From Phytophthora colocasiae (taxonomy: Eukaryota > Oomycota > Peronosporomycetes > Peronosporales > Peronosporaceae): a DNA stretch of 64,000 nt. This document shows positions 31,680-41,400 of the stretch, one piece after another. The first letter of the stretch is position 1. Each line of letters opens with the position of its first letter. The translations under genes were made by a program, and so were the position numbers. The stretch spans positions 930,001-994,000 of the forward strand of contig JAGKQI010000073.1 in the NCBI GenBank assembly GCA_018806915.1. The letters run 5' to 3'. Under the pieces are notes generated by a model that did not search any database, had not been told where the DNA came from, and saw nothing but the letters and a program-made list of their open reading frames with translations.

Positions 31680-32568
31680 GCACTATTTAGAGTTATCAAG
31701 AAATCGGCCCTTAAAGTTAGACGATCTCGGGGGAATTTTGGACAAGTGTTTCGACTGGATCCAAAGCCACACGACGGAATCTGCGTTTCGCAGTGTTGCT
31801 ACTGCATTGGAGGACGACTATGCGTCTGCGGATACCGGTAGCGAGCACCTGGCAAAAATAAAGAGAACAAACACATTGCCATCAGGAACACACCAGATCA
31901 TAAGCAAATGCATTTGCAAACAGCCCAATGCCAAAAAATGACCTCACTACGTAGCAAGGTATACAGTAATACATGTATGTACACGTGTACTACATGTAGC
32001 CTCATCTATCTTATGTAGCAGCGTTTGCAGCCGTTCTTGCCCTCTCTAACTTGGCCAATCGGGTAGCTTTCTTCTGGGTATCACGGGCGAGCTCAATGAG
32101 TACCGTGGCGTACTTGTTCTCAAAGTAGCTATTATACTTGGCAGGGACAATTTTAGAGACCTGCTTCCACGTCTTGCCCTCCATCGCCCACTGAGTGAGC
32201 AGCTGGTTCCCGAAATATCTGCCCGAGCTCTTCACCGCTTCGTCGGAGCTCTTGGCTGCATCAAGGAAAAGCTGCATTGCTTGCTTATCCCCGAATCCGT
32301 TGCTGAAAACCTTGGCCACACTCGTTTGCTTGTTGCTGTTTTGCTGGTTCAAGCGGAAGATGTAGCTCTCCAATCCGCTGAAAGCCTTGCTGCTGAATAG
32401 TTCATCCACCGAATTGAACTTCTTTGGGTCCACAGACTTGAAGGTCTGGAATAGGGATGTTCCGGTCACTTTGGCGATCTTGGGGTTGTCTAGGGCCTTC
32501 ACAGCCGTTGGCTTAAAGAGTTTTGTAACACTGCTTGGGAGCGTCTGCCACAGCCCTCTCTCTTCTTC
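30996..32568 (+). repeat. Tandem array unit 3 (partial, high-identity part)
   Basis: Third copy of the A/B effector pair. High identity to units 1 and 2 stops abruptly at 32569, inside effector B3. From there to about 32910 similarity continues at a clearly lower level, then ends. Confidence 0.85.
31680..32010. other. Intergenic between effectors A3 and B3
   Basis: Same 331-bp spacer as in units 1 and 2. No gene. Confidence 0.5.
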
Positions 32569-32688
32569 TTCGTCAACGCTCACGGTAGAGCGAAGGAGTC
32601 GCTTGGATGGAGCGTCATTCAGCGCGGAGACATCAGCGGCAGCGAGGAAGGCGGCAAGAGTCAGGGCAACAACAATCAGGAGACGCAT
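32011..32688 (-). CDS. RxLR effector B, copy 3 (225 aa, mosaic N-terminus)
   Basis: Intact RxLR-EER effector as in copies 1 and 2, with four N-terminal substitutions: Phe7 to Val, Asp24 to Asn, Ser26 to Ala, Asp40 to Glu. RLLR (30-33) and EER (42-44) are kept. Residues after about 40 are identical to the other copies. The coding DNA is near identical up to position 32568 and divergent from 32569 onward, through the signal peptide and the promoter. The changed residues Asn24-Ala26 match effector A (SALNDAPSKR), suggesting this end is the older, native one. Its upstream neighbour is the divergently transcribed WRKY19-like gene. Confidence 0.9.
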   Translation of the reverse strand: MRLLIVVALTLAAFLAAADVSALNDAPSKRLLRSTVSVDEEEERGLWQTLPSSVTKLFKPTAVKALDNPKIAKVTGTSLFQTFKSVDPKKFNSVDELFSSKAFSGLESYIFRLNQQNSNKQTSVAKVFSNGFGDKQAMQLFLDAAKSSDEAVKSSGRYFGNQLLTQWAMEGKTWKQVSKIVPAKYNSYFENKYATVLIELARDTQKKATRLAKLERARTAANAAT

Positions 32689-32724
32689 TGTCGGTTGTTG
32701 GTTTTCGCACTAGATAGCGAGCTG

Positions 32725-32732
32725 AAAAATGA
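32725..32732 (-). promoter_or_regulatory. Initiator-like element of effector B3
   Basis: On the minus strand AATCATTTTTCAGC, 37 to 44 bp upstream of the ATG, as in the other copies although the surrounding promoter has diverged. Confidence 0.4.
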
Positions 32733-33134
32733 TTCCCTTTTCAGTGAATCACTCCGTCGTAGAGTCTAGTTAGCCGTTCACTTATGCAAATTCTAGGATG
32801 GGAGGGCTGTTCACCTTCCTGGTTTCTTGCACAGGTGGTTTCAGTTGTACCGGATGACATCCGGCGGATGTTGACCTCTGTGGAATTACTGTACCAATGT
32901 ACAGTGGTCATAATGACACCAGTGTGCATGTACACTGGTGACCTTTATATTGGAGGTCTGTACAGTTCCACCTCGCCTGCCAATGTGTGAAGCGCGCTTG
33001 CAGTACATAATGTTACTTGTATTAATAAGATCGAATGAAGAAGAGACAAGAATTGTTTGTATTCATTCTGTAACATGCCAGTCCAACCGTGCGATGCGAC
33101 GGTTGGCCTCAAATCTCACTCATTCTTTCTCGTC
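32733..33134. other. Divergent intergenic region, effector B3 / WRKY19-like gene
   Basis: No gene. The left part is homologous to the B1/B2 upstream region. The right part contains short inverted repeats (CACCAGTGTGCATGTACACTGGTG around 32917-32940, given here as an imperfect hairpin) and, near 33117-33130, CTCACTCATTCTTTC, an oomycete initiator-like core just before the ATG at 33135. Confidence 0.45.
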
Positions 33135-34610
33135 ATGTCGGACCTCCCGGCACTCTCGAGCGTCATGCACGTGGCCCCCAACACCCCCACCGGAGAGACG
33201 ACGGACGTACAGAGCCCCTTATCGTTGCCTAAAGATAGCGGAGACCGCCATGAAGTCTCAATAAGGAGCCGCAACGGGCTCTTCCTGGATAAAAAGATGA
33301 TTCGAATGCCTCGGTCAAGTGGAAAGTCCGCCGTGTCAGTTGGCAGTGGACAACTCGCAGCTTCCAGTGGAGATTCGGGGAGTTTATCTGTACGAGTTTC
33401 GTTCAGTAAGAAGCGGCCACTGACAGTGAAAAGCCGCAAGGAAGCAGAGACGCCAGTGGATCGAGATACGTTCATGAACAGCATGGAATCAGCTACAAAA
33501 CAGGCCGAAGCCGAGTTTAAATTGCAGAAGGAGTGGAGTGAGAAGTTCCTTGCTGGCCAATTGCACTCTATGATCAGATTTGACAAGGAATTTGACGACG
33601 TAGAGAGGGAAAAGGTCGATAATTTGAGCTTCTTGGACGACGTGGACGTTCGACTGACGGACAGTGGGAGAGTTCGCTGCTCGTATCCAAAATGTACCAA
33701 GCAAGCGCAGACTAAAGGGAAATGTATCGCTCATGGAGGCGTGAGAGAATGTATGGAAAAGGGATGCACTGCAGCAGCGAAATGGAGAGGCCAGTGTTTG
33801 GAACATGGTGGAAGGAGGACGTGCTCGGAAGAGAGTTGTGAAAAACTTGCACTTAGTGGTGGGAAATGTTTGACCCATGGAGGTGGAGGAGGGAAGACGT
33901 GTTCATATCCAGACTGCACTACGAGACCTCAACGACGAGGGTTATGTTCTGCTCATGGGGGTTATATCGTGTGTAAGACGGAGGGCTGCGAGCGAAGAGC
34001 TTCTAGTAAAGGGCTGTGTACGCAACATACTGCGGTTGATAAGTGCAAAACTGAAGGCTGCGAGAAAGCGGGATCGAATCGAGGCTTGTGCTACAAACAC
34101 GCAGTCGAGAGTGGCGTTATCAAGGTTTCTCGGAAGCCGAAGTGTAAGGAAGAAGGTTGTGTGAAGATCCAGTTACTCCAGGGCTATTGCTCCAGACACG
34201 CCAAAGAGCATGGACTGAGTGTTGGTCGTACGTGTAAAGCTGAAGGATGTAGTAAAGTTGCTCAAGCTAGAGGTTTCTGCGGTACACATGGAGGAGGAAC
34301 TCGATGTAAAGTTTCTGGGTGCAACAAGTCCATTGTCACTAAAGGTTTGTGCTCTGCTCATGGGGGTCGGAAGACGTGTAAAGTGGACGGATGTGAGAAA
34401 TGGGGACTCTCTGCTGGTCAGTTGAAGGGCTACTGTGTCGAACATGGCGGTGGGTATCGTTGCAAGCATCCAGGATGTACTAAGAGCGTCCAGTATAACG
34501 GTCTCTGCTGCACACACGGTGGTAGACTCAAATGCAAGGCAAAAGGATGCAACAAAACTGTGCGGGTTAAAGGCTTTTGCCCTTTACATCAGGAGAACGT
34601 AGAAATGTAA
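33135..34610 (+). CDS. WRKY19-type zinc-finger repeat protein (about 491 aa)
   Basis: The C-terminal two thirds consist of about twelve tandem Cys/His units of the form C-x4-C-x8-G-x-C-x2-H, many ending HGG (for example CSYPKCTKQAQTKGKCIAHG). This is the WRKY19-like zinc-finger family that is expanded in oomycetes and usually annotated 'WRKY transcription factor 19' although no WRKY domain is present. The N-terminal 170 residues are Ser/Lys-rich and low complexity with a predicted helix (FMNSMESATKQAEAEFKLQK). A nuclear or regulatory role is plausible but unproven. An in-frame ATG at 33075 is also possible; 33135 was preferred because an initiator-like sequence lies directly upstream of it. 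The gene is intact and divergent from effector B3; fragments of its 5' end were copied to 10209 and 23157. Confidence 0.75.
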   Translation: MSDLPALSSVMHVAPNTPTGETTDVQSPLSLPKDSGDRHEVSIRSRNGLFLDKKMIRMPRSSGKSAVSVGSGQLAASSGDSGSLSVRVSFSKKRPLTVKSRKEAETPVDRDTFMNSMESATKQAEAEFKLQKEWSEKFLAGQLHSMIRFDKEFDDVEREKVDNLSFLDDVDVRLTDSGRVRCSYPKCTKQAQTKGKCIAHGGVRECMEKGCTAAAKWRGQCLEHGGRRTCSEESCEKLALSGGKCLTHGGGGGKTCSYPDCTTRPQRRGLCSAHGGYIVCKTEGCERRASSKGLCTQHTAVDKCKTEGCEKAGSNRGLCYKHAVESGVIKVSRKPKCKEEGCVKIQLLQGYCSRHAKEHGLSVGRTCKAEGCSKVAQARGFCGTHGGGTRCKVSGCNKSIVTKGLCSAHGGRKTCKVDGCEKWGLSAGQLKGYCVEHGGGYRCKHPGCTKSVQYNGLCCTHGGRLKCKAKGCNKTVRVKGFCPLHQENVEM

Positions 34611-34807
34611 ACTACTTACAAAGCACAATATGTAGAATAATTTTCATTAGCATTTAGAAACGGTCTACTAGTACTATCTACTGATTCGACCTTAGAAGTG
34701 CAAGGCATTGATGCTTTCGTTAGGGAATTGCATGTAGAAAATCGCATTCCTTTTGATAATGGTGATCGCTCGCACTTCAACGTCGTTCTCACGTCGATCT
34801 TCCTCAT
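34611..34807. other. Short spacer with an inverted copy of Gypsy sequence
   Basis: No gene recognised. 34764-34807 (44 bp) is an exact reverse complement of 43305-43348 inside the Gypsy element, and directly abuts the truncated 5' LTR. Confidence 0.8.
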
Positions 34808-35055
34808 GACGGACGACTGGTTTAGGCGCAAGATAGAGAACGATTCGCAGTCTTTAGATTGCATTGATTGAGTTGAATACAAATAGGGACGGAGACGTTC
34901 CGGCGCAGGTGAGCTGGGCCCGACGAGTGTGTTGCCGTTGAAGTTGTGCACGATATACAAGAACCCGGCGAGACCACCCAGCGCAGTACTGGACGCCACT
35001 CAACCTGCAAGAGAGTGAAGCAGATTGAGACTCTATTGGGATTGGTATCGTCACA
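34808..35055 (+). repeat. 5' LTR (left-truncated)
   Basis: 248 bp shared with the 3' LTR, ending ...TCACA. The 3' LTR probably starts at about 43798 (TGTTGG), so about 22 bp are missing here and replaced by the inverted 44-bp segment. Confidence 0.85.
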
Positions 35056-35073
35056 TGGTGGTCATACAGGGGC
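35056..35073 (+). other. Candidate primer-binding site
   Basis: TGGTGGTCATACAGGGGC directly follows the LTR end. A TGG start is expected for pairing with a tRNA 3' CCA; the tRNA was not identified. Confidence 0.45.
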
Positions 35074-35123
35074 TTCTATCGAAAAAGCGTGAGTTACGAA
35101 AACGACGGAAAGAAACAAATACA

Positions 35124-37544
35124 ATGAGCACACGTACAGCCACAGTGACAGCATCAACCAAAACAGCGAGAACGACGCGCAGTAAGAAGCCAAATCCACG
35201 AGATGATGAAGCGAAAGCAGAAGACAACGACACCAGTGATGATGTGGAGGTGCCGAGTGGTGAAGTAGAGTTGGAAGCAGACGAAGAAGCAATGGAACGG
35301 ACGCGCACCAGAACCGTAGAGTCCGTGGTTGACGAAGCTACTGACACCTTAACAGAGCAAGCTGATGAAGGTCCTACCGACGCTGAGCTGGAAGCTTTTG
35401 TGAAAATGGTCCAACGATTGGAAACAGCAGTGGCCCGTAACAAAGCAGTGGACGGAGACTCCATGCCGAAGGGAATACGAGAATTAGCTGTAGGCTTGCG
35501 AAGATTGACAACACAAGTGGTAGATCGGTTTCCGGAGACGGATGACGCAGTTGAGCGACCTCAGGCGGAGCAACAGCCTTTGGAGTCAGCAGAACGAATG
35601 GAAGTTCAGGAAAATGCAACACCGATACTTGAAGTACCTATGGAACCTCAGCGAGATGTGGGACAAGAAGCCCAGGACCACGATCAACAACGCCTAGAAT
35701 CACGAGGTGTGCGACAACGTGTACGCGAATCTCGGCGGGATGAATATCGACACGGGGATGTAGATGACCAACACTCACGAAGTAGGCCACGAGAACGGGA
35801 GGCGCATCGAAAGGAATACCGACGTCGTGATGATGGCGTTCAGAGACCACGAAGTCAGCGACGGGAGCGTGGAAACGAACGAAGACGATCACCGGCCGAT
35901 AGACATGAGCATGGGGAACTACAGCGACAACGGTCACGATCACCACCTCGACGAGCAGCACGAGGAGATCCACCACCAGACGACAGTGATAGCTCTGACA
36001 GTGATGGCAGTGATAGCGATCGCGGACGACCGCACGGCCATGACAGTGGTGACTCGAACGAAAGCTCTGAAAGTGAGTCCAGTTATGATGGAAGCAGCGA
36101 CTCTAGCAACCATTCTGATGCCGAGCGACGGCGACACCATGGATTGCAACAACGTGGACGACGCCACGAACCGAATGAACGACCTAGAGCTCGAGAGCGA
36201 CGTGACCGACGAGAGCGACGTGGTCGGAATGAGAGGCGAGCACGCAGAAGATCCGAGGAACGCGGTGGTCGATACCAACGACGAGCGAGGAACATTAAAG
36301 ACTTGGAATTGCCGAGCTTTACCCCGACACCGAGAGCTTCCGTGTCCACGTGGGTTGATCGTATAGATTTGGCACTAAGAGGAGCTCGAGAATCAGGACG
36401 TGGCGAATGGTCTGATCGTTCGTTGTATTTCATTCTGGGTAATAAGCTGATGGAAAGCGCAGCACGATGGTGGGTTAATATGGATCGGAGATTGCATAGG
36501 AAAGATCGTACCTGGACGAAGTTGAAAGTGGCGCTACTGAGACGATATGGACCACGAGTTGACAAGTCGGCAGCAGAAGCGAGAGTGAACGCCCGATACA
36601 GGTTTAAAGATGAGCCTTATGCCGATTTCGCTGCTGGGTTACGAGAAGCTGCGGACAGAAATGAAGTCAGTGAACGTGTGTTTCTTGCCCAATTCTACCG
36701 ATGCATTGACAAAACCTTACGCCAGTTGGTGAAGCAACCACCGAGACCTGCGACGTTGGAAGAAGCGGTGGAGAAAACGATTGAGATAGATGACCCGATG
36801 GACTACGCCGTACCGACAATGTTGGGAGTAAATCAGTCGACACCTCCAGGTCCAGCAGTGCCGACGACAACCAGTGAAGAGAAACGAATGGTGATTGTTC
36901 CAGGCGTGGGCACGTTGACGATCCCCATTGAGAAACCGGGAGAGACTGTGAGCGAGAATGCAGTGATGAAACAAGTGTCAGACGCAATGGCGGTGTGTAA
37001 CAATCAACAAGGTGTTTATAACGGACCTGCTGGAGTGTACGAGTTTCCACCTGGAAAATCTTGGAATGGCAGATACTGGGCGGTGAAACAAAAGTCTGAG
37101 AAAAAGAAAGCGAAGCCGAAAGTCAAGCCGGATGCCACCAAGCCGAAGACGAGAAAGCCAGCGAAGCGAACAATGATTGACTCTAGCTCCGAGGAAGAAA
37201 TGGAGGCACCACGAACGAAGCGACCGAAGACAAATCCGACAACGGCGGCGGTAAAACGAGCAGCAGCTGATGACAGTCACTATGGCGAGACCAGAATTGT
37301 AGAAGTTCGACAACAGACGGCTGGAGGACGAGAGCGACAACCACCTGGGCCCTGTTTCCACTGCGGGAAAGAAGGACACTGGTCATCGCATTGCACAGCT
37401 GAGCCGAGATGTTATGCATGTCAGCAACGTGGACATTTTGCTCGAGACTGCACTAACGAAGAAGCCAAGAAGCGCAACGACGAGTACCTGCAGAAGCGAG
37501 CCGTGGCAATGCAGAAGTCAGCGGGAAACGAAAACCGGGCGTAG
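35124..37544 (+). CDS. gag: Gypsy Gag polyprotein (806 aa)
   Basis: Forms the virus-like particle and binds element RNA. From ATG 35124: an acidic N-terminal part, a long Arg/Asp/Ser/His-rich low-complexity region (about residues 190-400), a Gag capsid domain (starting near LELPSFTPTP, with ARWWVNMDR and YRFKDEPYADFAAGLREA), a Lys-rich stretch, and two CCHC zinc knuckles near the C-terminus (CFHCGKEGHWSSHC and CYACQQRGHFARDC). The frame is open further upstream without a better ATG. The last codons contain an in-register slippery heptamer (37523-37529) and the stop is at 37542-37544. Confidence 0.85.
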   Translation: MSTRTATVTASTKTARTTRSKKPNPRDDEAKAEDNDTSDDVEVPSGEVELEADEEAMERTRTRTVESVVDEATDTLTEQADEGPTDAELEAFVKMVQRLETAVARNKAVDGDSMPKGIRELAVGLRRLTTQVVDRFPETDDAVERPQAEQQPLESAERMEVQENATPILEVPMEPQRDVGQEAQDHDQQRLESRGVRQRVRESRRDEYRHGDVDDQHSRSRPREREAHRKEYRRRDDGVQRPRSQRRERGNERRRSPADRHEHGELQRQRSRSPPRRAARGDPPPDDSDSSDSDGSDSDRGRPHGHDSGDSNESSESESSYDGSSDSSNHSDAERRRHHGLQQRGRRHEPNERPRARERRDRRERRGRNERRARRRSEERGGRYQRRARNIKDLELPSFTPTPRASVSTWVDRIDLALRGARESGRGEWSDRSLYFILGNKLMESAARWWVNMDRRLHRKDRTWTKLKVALLRRYGPRVDKSAAEARVNARYRFKDEPYADFAAGLREAADRNEVSERVFLAQFYRCIDKTLRQLVKQPPRPATLEEAVEKTIEIDDPMDYAVPTMLGVNQSTPPGPAVPTTTSEEKRMVIVPGVGTLTIPIEKPGETVSENAVMKQVSDAMAVCNNQQGVYNGPAGVYEFPPGKSWNGRYWAVKQKSEKKKAKPKVKPDATKPKTRKPAKRTMIDSSSEEEMEAPRTKRPKTNPTTAAVKRAAADDSHYGETRIVEVRQQTAGGRERQPPGPCFHCGKEGHWSSHCTAEPRCYACQQRGHFARDCTNEEAKKRNDEYLQKRAVAMQKSAGNENRA

Positions 37545-38428
37545 TACGGGGAATACGACGTCCGAATGTGCATGTGACTCCCCGACGGACTGCGAATGGA
37601 GACCGAAGTAATGTTGATGGAAACCCGGCATCAGAGCGACCTACGACGATGGCGGAACTCCAGACACACGCGGTGGCTCGAGTGAACGCAGTAATTGCTG
37701 GAATGAGACGGAATGAAGAAGAACGTGATGATGAACGAGCAGCAATCTACGTGGCAACTGTGCGACCTGGCATGGCAACGGCGACGCGTATGATGACCCA
37801 AGTGAATGAAGCTACACGAGAAACGACGAAAGATGAGTCGGAGAGCAACGCTATGGCCGTGATTCGGCGAGAAACGAACGCACCGAGTCAATGGAACGGC
37901 GAAACGGCAACGAAGAAATATACGAGTGATCAAAGCGACAGTGCCCACGATGAACAGGAGCGACCGAGCAACGATCGACCGGACGGCGCCCTTGAAACGA
38001 GTGAGCAGGCAAGCGTGTCAGCGAACATCGAGTGTGTGGTGGCGCTTGATGATCAGACGAAGGCACTGACGACAACAGCGGACTCACAGGAGAACGGAAC
38101 GCTTGAAACTGGAGAAGGCGCGAAGGTTCCTGCACATGACTCTGACGAGAAGACAGTAGCACGACGACGACTAACTGCTCAGCGACGATTGGTGAGGCGT
38201 GCAGCACGAAAAGACGCCCGACAGCGACGACAAGCAAAAATACGAGCCGAACGGGAATTGGCAGAGCAAGCAAAGGCGGAACAGACTCGCATTGACCTTG
38301 AAGTGCGGTTGAGTCGCATTAAAGATGCAGTTGATGGTCTGCAAGCGTTGAACAAGCGACGGGAAAGCGACGTAAAGCGGAACCGAGAACAAATGAGGAC
38401 GATGGTCGTTCGAAACCAGTGCCAGTGA
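37457..38428 (+). CDS. Gypsy linker ORF between gag and pol
   Basis: Open frame in -1 relative to gag, overlapping gag by 88 nt and lacking an early ATG, so it is probably entered by frameshifting at 37523. The product is rich in Arg, Glu, Ala and Thr, with a long basic coiled-coil-like helix at its end (RRAARKDARQRRQAKIRAER, QALNKRRESDVK). No enzymatic motif is seen. It overlaps the pol frame (open from 38335) by 94 nt and is again in the -1 relation to it. Confidence 0.5.
   Translation, partial: RRSQEAQRRVPAEASRGNAEVSGKRKPGVVRGIRRPNVHVTPRRTANGDRSNVDGNPASERPTTMAELQTHAVARVNAVIAGMRRNEEERDDERAAIYVATVRPGMATATRMMTQVNEATRETTKDESESNAMAVIRRETNAPSQWNGETATKKYTSDQSDSAHDEQERPSNDRPDGALETSEQASVSANIECVVALDDQTKALTTTADSQENGTLETGEGAKVPAHDSDEKTVARRRLTAQRRLVRRAARKDARQRRQAKIRAERELAEQAKAEQTRIDLEVRLSRIKDAVDGLQALNKRRESDVKRNREQMRTMVVRNQCQ
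37523..37529 (+). promoter_or_regulatory. Candidate -1 ribosomal frameshift site G GGA AAC
   Basis: The heptamer fits X XXY YYZ and is in register with gag (zero-frame codons GGA AAC). It lies 12 nt before the gag stop, where the -1 frame is open from 37457 to 38428. A short stem (CGGGGA 37547-37552 with TCCCCG 37579-37584) follows 17 nt downstream; its strength is unassessed. Confidence 0.55.
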
Positions 38429-41400
38429 AGTTGGTGAAGCGTATACGAGACGATGTTGGTCGATCGTCGACAAGTGATAATGGTGACGAGGCAACGGTGA
38501 GCTCCGAGGACGGTTTACCTACGGCGAAGGTGTTAGTGAACAATATCTGGCATGGAATCAAACTGGACAGTTGTGCGCGCTACACAATTGCTGGAACCGA
38601 CTGGATGAAACATGGTGATCGAATAGAAGGAGATGCGCCTATCGACTACGTTGAAGGAATAGGTGGCTTCTTGTTGGATGTGGTTGGTATGTGGAGGTTC
38701 CAATTCAAAACTGTGTTCGGTGAGACGGTATATGCGGACGCATGTATTGTGGACGGCTGTACGAGTGACTTTCTGTTGGGCGTTGACTTCCTGCGACAAC
38801 ACGGTGCTACCATGGATTTTGAACGAAACGAGTTGAGCTATCGAGACGATGATCGGAAGGTGATCATACCGTTTCACACTACGGCAGGATCTACGAACAA
38901 TGCGAATGATGCTCGAGTGGCAGCAGTGAGAATGGCTAAACAGACGCAATTGCAGGGCAGAGCAGTGACTTCGGTGGAAGTAGCTGTAGCAGCTCCTGAT
39001 GGCGAGGTTGGCATATTTGTACCGAGTAGACGAACGGGTGCAGTGATGTTGAGCGCCACGGTAACGACGGTGCAGAACGGCAAAGCATGGGTGCCAATGG
39101 TGAACTCCACGAATGGAAGAGTGAAGCTACCATCGAAGAAAGATCTCGGCACGTGGATACCTCTGGATGAAGATGTTGAGATTCTAGAAATGAATGGTGC
39201 GTTGCAGCGAGATCGATTGAAACAGTGGTTGAATGAGATGAGTGACAGCAAGCCACTGCACAACGAGAATGAAGTGGTGACTGGAGTGCAGGACACAGAG
39301 AGTCGCGAGCTGATCCTGAAGCTATTGCGAGCTTATCCGGAGCTATTGACGAACAAAGATGACTGTCCACCTGCCACAGCGCTACCTGTTGAGCATCACA
39401 TTGATACCGGCGACGCGGCACCGATCATGATGAAGAGAAGACGTCAAGCTCAAACGGAAGATGTTATTATTGAAGAAAACGTGAAGAAGATGCTAGCTGC
39501 GGGCGTGATCGAAGAAGGCAACGGAGCGTGGGGGTTTCCTGTGGTCCTGGTACGGAAAAAAGACGGCGAAGTACGATTCTGTGTAGACTACAGAGCACTG
39601 AACAAGATCACTCGGAAAGATGTATATCCGCTACCACGAATCGATGAAACTTTGGAATCTTTGGGTGGTTCACTGTTGTTCACTACTCTTGATCTGAAAG
39701 CGGGTTATTGGCAAATTCTAATGGCGTTGAATGACAAAGCGAAGACGGCCTTTACTACGAAGCAAGGTTTGTACCAGTTCACGAGGATGCCATTTGGACT
39801 GATGAACGCACCATCGACATTTCAACGAATGATGAACAGTGTATTACGTGGATTAACCTGGACTACGTGCTTGGTCTATCTAGATGACATCGTGATCTAC
39901 ACTAGAGGCGGAATCGAACGACACATTCTGGAGTTGGCGTGTGTGCTGGAACGGTTGTCCAGTGCTGGTCTGACATTGAAGTTGAAGAAATGTGTATTTG
40001 CAACGGAGACGATAGAGTATCTCGGGCATGAACTTAGTAAGGAAGGTGTGCGACCACTGGATCGACTGGTGAACGCTGTACGTGAATTCCCGAAACCGAC
40101 GGACGCGGCGGAAGTGAAGCGGTTCGTGCACTTGGCTGGACACTACCGAAAATTCGTGAAGGGGTTCGGATCGATGATGGAGCCACTAACGAAGCTGTTG
40201 AGGAAGAACGTGCATTGGGATTGGGGGCCAGCGCAAGACGCTGCATTCGACGAGGTGAAACGAGTGCTAACTACAAAACCGGTGTTACGCTACCCTGATT
40301 TCCGACTTCCGTTTCGACTATTTACCGATGCAAGTACGATAGGCTTGGGTGCGAGTCTGATGCAGAACGATGGAGATGGTTGGAGGCCTGTGGCGTATGC
40401 GAGCAAAGTCAACAACGAAGCTGAAACAAAGTACGGCATTACGGAGTTAGAATGTCTGGCAGTGGTGTGGGCGATAAAATTGTTTCGACCTTACCTGTAT
40501 GGACGGAGATTCGTGATAGTCACTGATCACGCGGCATTGAAGTGGTTAATGAAAAGCACTAACTTGACCGGTAAATTGCACCGATGGGCGTTGACGTTGC
40601 AGGAGTACGACTTTGACGTGGAATACCGACCTGGAAACACAAACGTAGTTGCAGATGCGTTGTCGAGAGCACCGGTGGTGTATAAGGTAAAGGCGGCGGC
40701 TGGCCGAAGACGAAAGAAAAGAAGAAGGGCCCCGAGATTGAGTGCGGTGTCTATTACGGCTACGACTGGCGAAACTGTGGCGGATGACGGCAAGGACCAT
40801 GGCGATACGCCACGTGGACGAGACTCAGAAAGGAACTTGGGCGATGGTGATCCTGACAATAAACGAACGCGCACTAAACCAACGAAAGAACAAGCTGCAA
40901 TTCAAAAAGGGAACGATGTCAGTGATGTTCAACAAACGGCACTTGGTAATTACGATAACGAACGAGATGCTGATCACGGAAAACCTGGTGGAGCCGATGG
41001 TTCGAAGCTGGAGAAGGCGTGCAGTGCGACGGAGATGCCAACGCGTGCGACGACACGTGCCCCTGTTGAGAAGCGGAATGCAAGTGCAGTACGACGCCCT
41101 ACTGCTACGAGTCGTGATCGACGAACGCCTAGTGGACGACACAAAACGAATACGATGGACGCTAGACGACGAGATACTACTACGGCACAGACACTGACGA
41201 AGAAGAGACCATTATCCCGACGTGAAGCGCTAAAACGAACAACCAGCGAGTCGAGGGAGGTGCAGTTAGTGTACAATGACGACGCCGATGACAATGCCGA
41301 TGGCGACGCCGACAACGATGCCGATGACGAGCCTGAACGACGGAGCATGAGTGCTGCGAACAAACAGAAGCCAGCGAACGAAAGGAGCAATGTTGAACGA

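Noticed and set aside
5041..32568. The whole tandem array as a pure assembly artefact
   Set aside because: Units differ by substitutions, indels and distinct lesions at matching positions, and the three A/B pairs have different borders, which a simple duplicated contig would not show; read data would still be decisive.
33057..33134. N-terminal extension of the WRKY19-like protein using an upstream start
   Set aside because: The initiator-like sequence overlaps this stretch, so it is more likely promoter and leader; the ATG at 33075 cannot be fully excluded.
38361..38367. GGGAAAG as a slippery site for the second frame change in the Gypsy element
   Set aside because: The heptamer is not in register with the linker ORF, so it cannot act for ribosomes translating that frame.
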